A stretch of 64,000 bases of DNA from contig OZ038323.1 in assembly GCA_964035795.1 (NCBI GenBank), forward strand, positions 8,161,227 through 8,225,226. The letters are read 5' to 3'. The first letter of the stretch is position 1; every line of letters begins with the position of its first letter. The DNA is from Pterobdella sp. o SKG-2022 (Eukaryota > Annelida > Clitellata > Hirudinida > Piscicolidae). The notes under the pieces are model-generated. The model had not been told where the DNA came from. It saw only the letters and a program-made list of their open reading frames with translations, and ran no database searches. The position numbers and the translations under genes were made by a program. Positions 23,349 through 37,700 of the stretch are shown in pieces.

Positions 23349-26300
23349 GTGAGTGTTCAATCGTTCAATGTTTTAATAGTAGTTATTAATTTTGAACATT
23401 GGGTGGTTATCTTGTTATGATGTTTGTTAATAAAGATAATTATGTAAGATGATATACTTTTAATATTTCTATCAGAAAATATTCTAGCATTTATTTATTA
23501 GTATATATTCTTATTAACTTTTGATAATTTTCGTTATTATCTCTTATTAATTTTTGCCGTAAATTATCAAATATCACTCTATCTCAAGTCAACGGCTACA
23601 ATTTTTATAATTCATTAATTATTCACAATGGTCTTTTAATCGCCATATTTAATCTTTGTTTAAACCTTCATTTGACTCATTAAGATAAAATCCTTTATCT
23701 CGTGCTCACTTCAAAACGTACCGAGACTTTTATCAAAATTAGAGAAATCTTCAAGAAAAAGTTTGAACTATTTGAAATTTTTGATTGTTTTAGCTCAAAA
23801 TCGCTCTTTTGTTTAGTCAATGAAGAATTGTGGGTTTTAATTCATTTGAAGTTTTAAATGTGTCAAATAAATTAAAATTTCAATTTTTAACCTTGAAAAG
23901 AATTTAAAAATTTCCTAAATCTTTCTGACAGAAGATCGTGAAAGATGAAAATTTTTTAAAATTAATTCGTTAAATAAAATTTCAAATATGAAATCCGGAA
24001 GAAAGTTTCTATCTTAATTGAACGCGACCACGTCACCAAAACACATAAGTAACATACCATCTGAGCATTCATTAATACTTCACACTCTTCATTATAACAA
24101 CAAGATTGTCATCTTTTCAAAAAAGAAACAAATAAATAAGGCCAATATAGGCCCCTTGATATGACCATTTGACCCTTGATATCGCATGGCTAAGTGACGT
24201 TTAAAAATGACGTTTTGTTTTGACTGAGAAAACCGGACCAAAGAATGCTGATTTATGTCGTAGAAATACGTATTATTGAGCTTTTTTCTAAACCTTTTGA
24301 TTAAAATAAACGACAGTAAGTAAGGCAAGATTCCGAAATAACAATATTCAACAAAGCATTTATAGTGGTTAATTTCGCTCAGCCATATATGTTATACGTT
24401 GCTAAGTACTAACATCTTAAAAACCTTGGAATGGATATGTTGTTGAAGGTTAAATATTGATCGTGGGAAGGTAGAAATTGATTGTATTGGCTTATGTTGT
24501 TGTTTTGTGTGCTTCAGCATTAACACTCATAATAAGTGCTTTAATTAATTTATTCTGGGCATAGTTATAAGTATTCATAGTTTTTGAGTTATCCAAATTT
24601 ATTTTTTATTAAGAGATTTTATCATATTTTTGATTAAATGATTTTATTTTAGTTTAAATGATTTTATTTTGGTTTAAATGATTTTATTTTAGTTTAAATG
24701 ATTTTATTTTGGTTTAAATGATTTTATTTTGATGCGTGTTTCGGCCATCGTTAGTTTTATTGTTGTTCATGTTATTTGACTGGATTCAATTGTTCTAAGT
24801 ATATATTTCATGGTGGCAGTGTGATTATTAGATTTTTTATGCGTGTTTATTGTTGCCAATCCATATTTGTGAATGTTGTGTGCATAGCAGCCGTAAAAGC
24901 TCTAGCACTGGTGTCATGGTTTGAAGCGGTTATACCGCTTGGAAGATGGGTAGTTCATAAATTATAAAATATAATAAACTCTATGTATGGAGTATAAAAA
25001 ACAGAAAACTATTTTTTTAATAAAACTTATAATTTCAGCGAAATTCAAAACAACTCGGTTCAACTTTTCACATCTTCATAATATACGATCACAATTCTTT
25101 TTTATTACTGAAACACAAATATAGAATAACAAAAGCTCAAAACTTTAAACAGATTTCTAATATTTTAATACTAATTTATAATATTAGCATGGTTATTCTC
25201 TTTACTGATGTTCAATGTTCTTTTATCACATTCAATAATTCTTGAAAAAGCACTGTTTGTGCATATTTACACTCTCAAGTGGTTTGTACTCGCTCTTCTC
25301 TCATTACTTTCACTCTTATTTTCACTCATTTTTATACTTGAAGTTGCTTAGTTCATAATTATAAATATAATTCCTTGGAATTTAAATTCTTTTTCATGTT
25401 AATGGAGTTTTGGAAAATTCTTTGCTAAATGCAAGTGGAAATTATATTAAATTTGAGTAATTTAAATTCAATGTCACTTCTTTTATACTTTGATTTTGCT
25501 CACTTCAAAAAAAAATCAAAATTATATTTGTTGAAAAAACTAAATTTTGCTATGGAATTTCAAAACTCAAAATTTTTGAGTTTTAAAGCTTTTCCAATTC
25601 TTTTTATTAATTTTATCCTGTTTTAAACGCACTAAGCGAACATTGTACGAGGTAGAAATCCTTTTAAGAAGTTCTTCAAATTACCATTCAAGTTATGAAT
25701 AAAGTGCTAGATAATTAGGCTTGTGATAGTGGTGCACTTTTAAGCACTTAGCGTCGACGGTTTGTATGAATGAAATTAAATATGATCTGCTTTCAAATTT
25801 CATTTAAAATCAGCTTTTCGAGGGAGAGATATGCAGAAGTGACAGTGAATTTTTAATGAAACAACACAACAAATGGAACTCAAAAAAGACTTAAAAGGTC
25901 TTTACAGATGTAATATATGTTGGCTTTTCTCTAGCAACTAAAACCCAAATATATATTTTTGAGAACAAATTTAATGTAAGCATATATACAAATTTCATTA
26001 CTTTGTATCTGTCGCAGCAATAGTACCTTCGTTATAATAGATACTGCTTACTTTTTAAAATCTTAGTAAATACTAACTTTTCTAACTCTATATTGTGTAT
26101 ATTAAGAAAAAAGTCAATTTTATCATTATTTTTCCATTTTCAAACCATTATAATCCAGCTAAAAAACGTCGTAACGCCTAAACGCATACGCAGACTAACT
26201 ATTGAAATGCAATTATACAAAGCCTTTCCAAAGCATGGTCACGTAAAAGAATCTGAAACCACTTCAAACAGCTCTGACCTCTGCCGTGATTTTCAATTAA

Positions 26301-29300
26301 TTCAATCTTTATAAGATTATTCTCTTCACATTTCTTCTTCTCATTTGTGCTTTCGAAGAATTTTGAAGATAATGCTAATTTAAAAGCATTGTCTAGATGT
26401 TTGACGCCAGAAGATATACTTGAAAAAGTTTTTTTCAAAGTTAAGTTGGAATTGTTCAAAATCATAATTATGAATTTTGAAGTAATAATACGTTTCAAGA
26501 TACTAATGCATTTGTTACAAAAATCTGAAAAAGACACGTAAAAATGCACAATTAAAAGCGCAATAAAACACACACTTATTAAAAGTGACTGCTCTAAATC
26601 ACATTAGAGCACATTCAAATCCTTTCATGCAAAAGAACACCACACAATCCACATAAACTCACAGACAAATGTCGATCTCATATTTACATAAGCAAACACA
26701 CACCCAAAACCATGCATACACTTACATGCAAACATTTAAACACTCATAAATACTTATGCTAAGAGGTACATAACTCATACATAAACATACAAAGAGACAT
26801 ACCAACACACATAAATCCACCATGCACAGATAATACTTCAATACACAGACAGTTAGACGTACGTGACACATAACTCCACGCACGCACACACAAAAATGAC
26901 CTCTCGGGTCACATGTGTATAAAATGGCTTAAGGCTGGTTACCGTAGAAACAGTGGTAATGGTTTTGATGGCATATCTTCTATGTTGTTTGTCTCTGTTT
27001 TAAATTCGACCTGCGCAGTCTCTCATTATTTAAGGTTTATAAAAAATGGAACTGAAACTTAGTGAGAATTTTTAGTGGGTCAAGATTAATTGCGGGATAT
27101 GCGGGGTTTAAAATGACAAAACATTAAAACTATGAAAATCTAAAAGTAAACTGTTATTTTTTCATGGACAAAATATTTTAATACGACTACAAACCTACCA
27201 ATTATCAATACCCATAAAATTTCAGATAGAAAGTCTATCAAAAGATTATAGATTTTTTTTAAAATGACACCACAATGTGGTGTAAAAAATTCTTTCACTT
27301 TTAATATTTTCGCAATAGAGTTTTAAAATAGTATCAACTTCTTACATACCCACACGGCTTCCATTGAACTCTTTTCTTTTTAATAACCTGTTTTAATACA
27401 TCCGACCAATAAAAATGGCTTTCATGGCGATTCCCAGTGTTTTATAATATTTGTATTACATAAAATTTTTTAAAATATCTTTTTCAGTAGTTTTAGTTTT
27501 TTTTTTATAAATTAATTTCTTTTTTTTTCATTAAGCCTCCACACTTTTGAAATTAGACTATAATGGATTTTCTCATTATATTTTCTCAAGTTTTAACAGG
27601 AGGCCATTAAGAAATCCTAAGGTACAATGAGGGCGTTGAGGATTAGATAGGATTAACTAACTCCTTTCTCTATAGGTCACAACAAAACAAATAAAAATTG
27701 GAAAAACCACAGAAAAAAAAACTGAAAGATATGAAAATATCTAATAAGGAAAAAAAAAAAAGAAAAAATAAATTAAAAAAAAATTAAACAATAAAAAAAA
27801 AACTAAATCAAAGGCAGTAAAAGCGTAGAAATAGCGTCTTTTTATATATATTGTCTTGTTAGTTTCAGTCCACCGCACGTCATAAACACAATGAAAAGGA
27901 CCCTACAACAATAAATAATCTCTAATTGCAATCTTAGTGTCCACGTGACACATGTTGACGTCATAATTCTTTAAAACACATGTGTTTTGCCACTGTTTGT
28001 GTGTGAGTGAAGGTTTCGCGTTGTGAGAGTTTGAGAATTTTAATCTAACCCCTAGGTATCGGGTTCGAATCCTGATCCTGACTTCAGTCGATATTTCATC
28101 ATTATATAAATAGAAATTTTTTCTGTTGGCGTGTGAGAGTTTTTAATCAAAACTTTTGAAATATGACATATTTTTATTAATTCCTGCCATTTTTTTTCAA
28201 AAAACTCTTAGAGTAGCAGGTATATAAATCATCATGGCGACTTTTTGAAATAATATCAGACCAGCAAACCAATCGGAACTTGAAAGCTTTCAAATAAAAA
28301 AATCATTTATTATTTTGGCGGGTTTTTTTTTTAAAAGCTACGAGTTTAAAGCTGTAAAAATTGCTCTTTGTTATTTTACATTGATGAGAAGTTTGTTAAC
28401 AGTTTGCAAATGATGATTAATCGTTTCGGAATTCGAGTTTTAAATCAATGGGTTTTTTAAAATATATTCATTTTATTTATTTTATATTAAATTTAAATAA
28501 AATTGTATTTTATTTGTATTATTTAATTATATATAAATATTCAAATCCCATAAACTTAAAATTTTTGAATTATTCTATTACAACCTAATGTAAACACATC
28601 GCATTTACTTAATGATCTCTGTATAATACCTTCAACAAAACATTGCCTTGTCTAAAACTTTTTTCTGTATTTCAAAGGGTTGTATATTTGATAGTTTTTC
28701 AGTTTTTTGCATATTAATAACACCACCTTTCTTAATTTAACAGAAAAAAAAGAATTTTAAAATCAGTATACGTGCCCACAAGTTGTATATATCAGGTGGT
28801 AGGGATCATTATATTGATTATAGTAATTCGAAGCTCGTGAGGGAAGAAGGATCGATATTAATCATTGCTTTGACTTTAAATGGTGTTGAAAACCTTGGCT
28901 GAATGTCGATGTAAATATTACTGCAATTCACCATTTATAACATTAAATTTAAAAGTGGAAGATGCATTCGAGGAATGTTCAATTCTTTATATTTACTTCA
29001 ATTATATGATAGAAAATGCAAGTTGTTAAAAAACATAAAATGTCTTAAAAAACAATGTTCTTTATATCGTTATATGACAGGAATTTAATTTGTAATCTTA
29101 TACTTATTTATTGTAATATATTTTATTTATTTACTTTTAATATAAATTCTCCAGTCATTGTAATTTTATTGAAAAATAATTCAATAAAGCGGTAGGATAA
29201 ATTTTCAAACTCCGAACTGGAAAATTATTCCATAACTGCATCTCTGCCAAAAGTATTATTTACATAACCTCAAATAAATTTGTGAAGTTTATCACAACTT

Positions 29301-31748
29301 ATGACAATAAAGGCTGAAATACTACAAGCACCGTGGATAACTGTTATAATTTATGGAAGAAAAAGCAATCAATTTGAAACTCTAGCTATCATAAATATTA
29401 AACAAATATTATTCTAACGAATAAATTTGATCAAAACTATCAGTTTCACACTTGCACAAGGCTGCGTTAGATATAATTGCAATTCATAAGACTTCAGCAT
29501 CCTTAGCACATGCAATAAAGTTAGGACAATTGAGATTGATTTATATAGCGCGTTGTTTTAAATTAAAATAAGATACTTGAGAAATTACATTTGAAATTGA
29601 TATGCGATAGATTCGATCACAATAAATTTTGAACTTGGGCAAGAACTTTTGATTGAAAATCAAGCAAATACAGTTTTAAAAGGATAAAATCTTTATATGT
29701 GCTTCTAGTTTCCCCATGAGAACAATGCTTTTCTGATGGTTTGAAACAAAATATTTTACATGAGTTTCAAAAATTTGACTTTTCAACAATACATTCTTTT
29801 ATAAACCAATTGCTATTAAGACTGGTACCGTGTGTCTTGAAGAGAAAATATGCCACAGTACATTTTTTGTGATTTCATTACATGTTTCATAGGAAGAAAA
29901 GAATTATAAATTGAAGAAATATTAGATAAAATGTTATAGAAGTTATATTTAAAAAATTTTTTGTACGAATAAAATTGAAATTTTTATTTGAAACATCTAT
30001 ATTACATTATATGACAAAACCTCACTTCTCGTTTTTGTTTCTAAAAAAATCTAAGAATAGAGATATTTCTCAAAATAACATAATACAAATAACTCCTACA
30101 ATTAATTCAAAATGGGAAAAATCCAAAAAAATACATTTTTGAAGCTAAAATTTCATCTTTTGGAACCTACTCGGCCGTCACAACGAACTTCAATAATCAA
30201 TTCAAATACATGTTACCACTGCATTTAAACTTCTAGCTAATACAAATCAATAATGCAATCTAAACAATATAATGTGTTATATGCCCTTTTCAGTGCTTTT
30301 GAACGCCTTATAAATATCTTCTTGATTGTGTTTTACTTCACTTTTAAAGCTTTTGGCAGCGTTACGTCAGTGCACTTGGAAAGTTTTCGTGATTTTATGG
30401 GTTTTGATATCTTTGGTTTGTTTTTAGTATTTTTTTTTCTTTTTTTAATTAAAAAGTTTTTTTTATTCATTTTTCAAAATTTTTCATCTAATAATATCAT
30501 TGAATTTTACCCCTTTAATACAAACATAAATTTGTTTACTTACACAATTTTCCGATACATTTCTTCTTTGTGCTTTTCCTTCTTCATTAATATTTCAATG
30601 ATTCACGAGTGATGTGATGCTGAAACTATTGAAGTATTTAAAGGTTTTGAACCATCAATAAAAAAAGTAAACAAAATAAAATTTAAAAAAAAAACAAAAA
30701 AATAAAATAAAGCACAATATAATGATAATAAAAGACTCAATAAAAATATAAATTGTTTCGTAAAAACATAATAAAATGCAATTAAACATAGAAAACCTTA
30801 TAAAAGTTTACTTACAATCCAAGAAGAATAAAATTTTATAAAACTCCATTTATATCCACTTTTTATAAATCTATACAAGGTTCTTCCATTCAACATCAAC
30901 ACTCCGAACTTAAACCATAATACTACTATATCAAAATAGAATGAAACAGTGCTATATTTAAGTATGATAGACACTAAAACTGCTAATTGCTTATTTTATG
31001 GATCATATACTACAAGTATACCGTGAATAGTTATAGCAGAAAAAACTCCAGTAACAACAGAACAACTGAAGTTTGAATTGTTTCACATAGTGCTGATCTA
31101 AGCAACTCATTGTATAAAACAGCGTAGATAAGCTTATATAACAGATGGTATAACAAACACGACAAACAAAACAGAACTACTAACATAAAAACAAAAAAAT
31201 GAATATATTATTCAGTTAATAAAAGTGTTTGATTTGCATCGAAAAAATTTGAACTGAAACTATACCAGATAAATGACAACATGAAAAATTCATGTGTTGG
31301 AAGCTATGGAGAATATAGAAAAAATAAACAAAAAGTTATTACAACCGTGAAAAAAAAACAACAGTACTGCAACACCAAAAACACAAAAACAGCTATGACA
31401 AGCAAAACAACAATACCCCAAAAAACAAAACCACAACACCTCTAACAACAACCACACCAACAACAACAAAACAACATCTCCGACAACAACCTCATCAACG
31501 ACTCAATTAGCAAGCTTTCCATCAGCAAATTATTGTTCATGAGAGCAACTTCAAACAGGCAAAACTTGTATCGTTTAATACGCTCACACGTGCTTTTCAT
31601 TTGACTCTAATAATAAAAATATCAATAATAATAAAAATAATCATAATAAAAGCAATAATAATAAAAATAACAATAACAATAGCAATAGCAATAAAAACAA
31701 ATTGAAATACAAATAATAATAATAAAACTAATAAAAAAAATAGCAAGT

Positions 31749-31796
<48 letters not shown>

Positions 31797-34700
31797 CTTT
31801 TAACTTTAATGTTGAAAACTTATTTCCATAATAATAAACATAATAAATATAAAAACGATTATTTTATTTTTATTGATTCTCACCATCTTCATCATCATCT
31901 TCATCATCATTTTCATCAGCATCAGCATCTTCATCGTCACCATCACCATCGTCATCATCATCATGAAAACCACTAAAATGTTGTAAAAATTAGGATGGTA
32001 TGCTTTTAAACATCTTTAATTGTTTTTTTTATATTATTTCATAAGCGGAAACTTTTCTTGTGGCTAGTGAGTTTATTCACACATTGTTTTTGTTTAAGTA
32101 TTTATTTATACAATTGAAATACCACTCAATAAATTTAATAAAAATCTATACCAAATACTTTCAAAATATCTCCATACAGACCTAACCATGTGGTTGATAC
32201 AGTATTTGTGTACAGTTGTAAATGGTATATAAAAAGTATTATTCTTTAACGATGTTATACTTGAATGTTAAATTTATCAGCAACAATTAAAGAATGGATT
32301 TCCTCTAATAAACTGGCCTTTAACTATTTTTCTACGAATGCTAAATGCTGTAAAACTTGACCGATTTAATACAATTCTGTGCATCCGAATAAAAAAGGGA
32401 TTAAATAATAAAACAAAGACATTTGAACCTAATAAAGTTTCAATTTGAAAATATTTATTAAATCATTTGGGGTAAGAATAGAAGCAAAAAACTCCGAAAA
32501 GTTTTGATTTAAACTTCTTGAAATAACACGAATATCTGGGAAAAGTTTGCGAAAAGTCTCAATTTAGGATTTTTTTGATAAGAAAGTTGTTGTGTTGTTT
32601 GAATACTTTACGATTGATAACAAAAAGTTAAAGCCAAACGTGGAGATATGTTAAAACATTGATGGTAAAATTCTAAAAAATTTTTCAAACTCTTCATAGA
32701 AATTTGCATTGCTAAACACTCGGCGTTGAAAACATAGCTTGGAGCTGTAAAACGGTTTGAAACGTGCCTTGATAAGCTTGCTTTGACAACCTTAATAAAA
32801 TCTTGAATAGTCGGTTTGATGTTTCCAACATCCACACGTTTAAGCTAAAGAAATCTAAAACAGCATTCAACCGCAGCACAAAATATGTAAAAAAAAATTT
32901 AAGGGTTGAAGATTACTCTGTAAAATATTTTTAAAATACTTTTGAATAATATTTGAGTACAAAGGCTGCGTCGGTTGGCACATCAGATACAGGCCTTAAG
33001 TGGCATGTGGTGATATGAAGCTTTGTATAATCTGACCAAGAAATCTGCCTTAACAGGATTGTAAACCGAAATTAAAATAACAGCTGTTATTATTTTGTTT
33101 GATTTTATGTAGAATATGTATGGTTGAACGTTGGTGGTTCATTTTTAATTAAATTGTTTTTCTGGTATATCTTTGTAATAATTGAAATACCTTCATATTG
33201 GCTTACCCATTTTATCTATTCAAAATGACACTATTAATCCATCGATCTGTCCATTCATCCATCTCCCATCCACCTATCCATCCATCAATTCATCCATCCA
33301 TTCATCTTTCCATCCATCACTATATCCATCATTTATCACTTCTTTAGCGAAAGCAAGGCGTACGTGATTAAATATTAATCAAAACCTCTCAAAAAGTACG
33401 GACTTTCCTCTTTCATATTTGCTTATTATTTTTCATTTTTACTTTTGTTTATTCTTATCTACAAAGTTTTACTGCGGGATAATTTTTTTCATCTAGATAT
33501 ATGAATGAGAAATAAATATCTTTATTTGCATAATTTTCTAATAAACCATAAATTTTTTCATTACACTTGGACATTTGCTGATTTTTTTGCCTTTTTTTTT
33601 GCCGGAACTGTTTGGATTTGTGGATAATATTTTCTATTTATTTTAATTTTTTGAGTAAATATTCACTCTTTTTTATTTAAGACAGTAAAATTACGCATAT
33701 ATTTTATTAACTCCTTTCTTCCTTTCTTCAGAGCTGAGTTCAAATTGTTCGTTTGTTCTCTAACCTTTTGGCCAGCCAGGAATGCTTTCAATTTCTAACT
33801 GCTTGCAAATCATTTGAATTTGTCGTTTTGTTATCTCCCTTATATACAACTTTGCTTTTATCCTATGTTTGTTCAAGGCTATGCCCTTTTTGCTATTCTC
33901 CCTTTAAATCACTTTTTCAACGATTCGCTTTTTTTTTGAACTTCTCGTGTGATGTTTTTCGTTTTCAAAGCTTGAATTTGTTTGACATGTTAATTTTGGG
34001 CGTATTTTATTTTTGGAAACTTTTAACAATTTCAAAGAAAAACCAATATTTTCAAGCTCAAGAAAATAATTAAACATTTTGTAACAATATTTTCTCCACA
34101 ATGAAGAATGAGTATATCGGGCGACACAGATAGAATGCCAAATTGCAGGCTGATTTAAGGTCTGTGCATCAGGGACTTTAACCTTGCTACAATTATTTGC
34201 TTGTCAGTCATTTTAATCAATGTGCCTCGATGCACTTTTCAGTCTCATTTAAAAGATGCATTCAAGCTTTTCAAACTACTTCAGCTATGTTCCAAGACTT
34301 TAACGTATTATTAATCCAAATTTTTGTTTTTCATTTAAAACCATCCGATGTAAGGTTTCATGGTGATATTGTACTTTTATTTTTTTAAAATTAAATTCAT
34401 CTGAAAGCCGTCTGAAATGTGTTTTTCACTGTAGGTGACATTTTTAATACAGAAAAAGCTTTTTCAGCTTTCAAATCCTCATCTTCATTTCGAGATAGCG
34501 TACTTAGTTTATCTCAATTTATATATTTCTTATCCTTAATCCATCCATCTCCACTTCTTCATACAGTTCTAATCTTATCTTTCTTATCCAAACTATTCAC
34601 GCCTCAATACCCTTGACTAGCCCAGCATCTCGCATTGTGGATCCGTGCAACCAGACAATACTACTCTAATGCATTCAAACCATACAAAACTGATAAGAAT

Positions 34701-37700
34701 TTTGAAACTGAATCAAGAAAATATTAAATTTTTAATTTTAAAAGTACTGCGTTCTTAGAAAAATAAAAATTTGAAAATTTTGATGGATTGTTGGAAAGTA
34801 TAGAAGGTTCATTGATTTCAATGGACATCACTTTGAGATGTATGGTAATAAGAGTTCCTATGCGAAACAGGATGCCCATCTTTGAGATTGTTTTTTAATT
34901 CTATAACATTTTTTTAGAGATTTTTGATGTATTTTTCAAATAATAAGCGCTATATAATTTTCTAAAATTAAAATTCTTAAATAAAGGATTAAACAAACCA
35001 TCTTCGATGAAACTGTATAACAAATAAAAATAGCCTTCAAAACAACAAAAGAAATAGACTTCCAGAATTAATACATCTTATAAAAGTTGAAGCATTTGAA
35101 CCAACAAGTTCAAAGGAGAGTAGATCAATACTTTAGTACTAATGTTTAAAATTCCCTCATTAATAGATCCAATCTTATGTAATAAATATTTGCCTTTCGC
35201 AAGTTGTTTATACAAGCTTAAAATTAGCGATGATAATGAGATTAAAAGTACAGCCTATTATTTCTCTGTTTATTTTATTTTACTCATCAATCATAAATAT
35301 TAGTCTAATTAAAAATACTTTTAAGTATTAGTGTAATTATAGAATGTTTCAAAAAATATAATTTCCTTTTATTTCATGATACTTTAAATTCTTTGAAATT
35401 AATCAACTAGGAACCCGTGTAGAACCCGTAATATACGAGAACTGTACCACTTTGATATTAACGAAAAGTCCCATATCAACATACATTTAATTAACATTAT
35501 CAAGTGTCAAATTATTATTATCTAGTAAATATCACTTTTAACCACCGACATAATACATCAGTATATGTTTCACACATCTGTTTTTATCTCACCCCACGTG
35601 GATAAGATAATAAGACATTTTCACTATTGCTTCAAGCATAAAACTTAATTATGTTAATTCACTTTAAAAATTATTGAAGCGTATATTTTTTAAAGCTGAG
35701 TTTCGAATCATTTTGTACCTTTTGGAGCCATAGGATTTTTAAATAAGCACTCGGTAAATAGAGAATATGAGGGTTTTGACGAAAGGTGAAACTTATGGGA
35801 AATTATATGTTAAAACGAATTTTAATGTGAAAAATTGAATAAATAAAAATTTAAAACTAAAAGAAAAAAGAATATAATATTAATTAAACTTTAAAAACAT
35901 CAATTGAGGATTCATACACTTATTTAAAATAAAAGCTATAATTTTCCACAAGTATAGCCTTATCATAAAACGTTAGCATGAAAAGAATATAACATATATT
36001 ATACACCAGGATCCATGTAGTTTTCATTATTTATAAACTTTAATGAATAATTAAAATGCTCAAAAATAAAACTAATTAATAATACATCTAGTTTCATTTC
36101 GGGATCTCATTGAAATACAGCAAAATTTTTAACCTTAAAACTGATGAACTACAATGCACCCTACCAGTGTGTTATCAAGCATTTTAAACCAACAGAATTT
36201 AATTAAATATATTTTTAAAAACATATATGCATAATTAATTCAAAAACAATTTTTAAAACATAAATAATTAAAAAGGTTTTTTTAAAGTTGAATACTTATA
36301 TTCTTTTGATGGGAATCTCATTTTTTATCATCTCTTTCTCAGAAGCCATCTTATTCTGTTTCATTTTTAATCAACTTGCTATCTGAGAGTCTTATCTCCT
36401 TACAAACAAGAGTTTCAGCTAACCATATACAATAACAATTCATTATCAACTAGTATTGAAAACACATAATAGTCATAAAAAGCATCAATACTGGGCATTT
36501 TCTCTGTGTTGTTATTCAGTTAAGATTTTGCTTTAGTTTTTTAAGTTTTCACTAACCATTATAGTATTTAAATGAATCTTACTCAAACACTGTTCATTTT
36601 GATGTATAGAATCGAAAAGTCTTATAAAAAATTAACTTAAACCTCTAAAAGATTCATCGGTTTGTTCTATAGATAATAATAATTCTAAATTCGAAACACA
36701 TGATCCCAGAACCTTGGAGAATTCCTCTCATAAAATTTTTTTATAATATATATATGCTCTTTAATATTTATTAATGAAATTTAATCATAATTTTCATAAA
36801 TAATACACCAATCATTTACCTTTTGTTTTTTTTCTCATTACCATATAAATATTTTCCCAAGTATCCAGCCGCTTGGATTCATCAATCATAATATAAATAA
36901 ACCAATGTATTTATCAAGATTCAATCGCATTGATAAAAATACGAAAAAAGCGATATTTAGTAAATTAATTAGTGAATAATAGAAGTTTTGTGGAGTTTAG
37001 TGGTTAGAGCAATCAGCAAGCTTTCTTGCACCTATGATAGGACTCCATTTCTAAGTGGAGTTTGTTTTCAAATAACTAGGTAGTTTTAATGATTTAATTA
37101 TTTTTTATTTTATACTTTTTTACTCAAACCATAATTTTTTTCAAAGTTGAGTTTTTTCTAATTACAGTTTTTTCGAGCCTATCTTTCTTCAAAAGAACTC
37201 AGACAAAGCACCGATGTGCGCTTTTCTTAAAGACTACCCCATAATAAGGAATTTGTTGACAACCATTATTGAAGCCATGTAGGGCTAAGCTTAAACTCAT
37301 CCTTTATATCAATGCAATAAAAAAAATAATCCTTCAGTCTAGACTTCAAAACCCTAGCACAAACCCTCATTTAATTTGTAAAACACTTGAACGAAAAAAT
37401 ACATTTTGTTTTGTATAAACAAAAAACAATAATCAGTTAAAGAGATTAATTTTTTAGAGCAAATGTTTTTCATCGATTTGTTAATTAAATAAATCAATTA
37501 ATTAATGGAGAAAGTAAGAAGGGGCATTGATAAATGGTCTTCGAGATTGTCATCAGTATTTCACCTGTGTCCAAGATTCAATGCGATAATGCAAGTGTAT
37601 TTCTATATTCTTCAACTCTTTAATCTCTCTCCCAAGTAAAATATTTGAGGAAAGTATATAAAAAATAAATTTTTGTTTGATTAAATGCTAATAAAAGTTT

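Noticed and set aside
26199..26573. 124-codon minus-strand open frame
   Set aside because: No domain, no splice signals, overlapped by equally long plus-strand frames; judged chance.
28010..28081. Functional tRNA gene
   Set aside because: The T-arm is perfect but no matching acceptor 5' strand and no clear A box are present.
30253..30612. 119-codon plus-strand open frame, Phe/Ile/Leu-rich
   Set aside because: Composition follows T-rich DNA, there is no domain, and no splice or promoter context; it lies inside the RYK intron.
33753..34616. Several plus-strand frames of 60-106 codons
   Set aside because: T-rich composition, no shared gene model and no domain.
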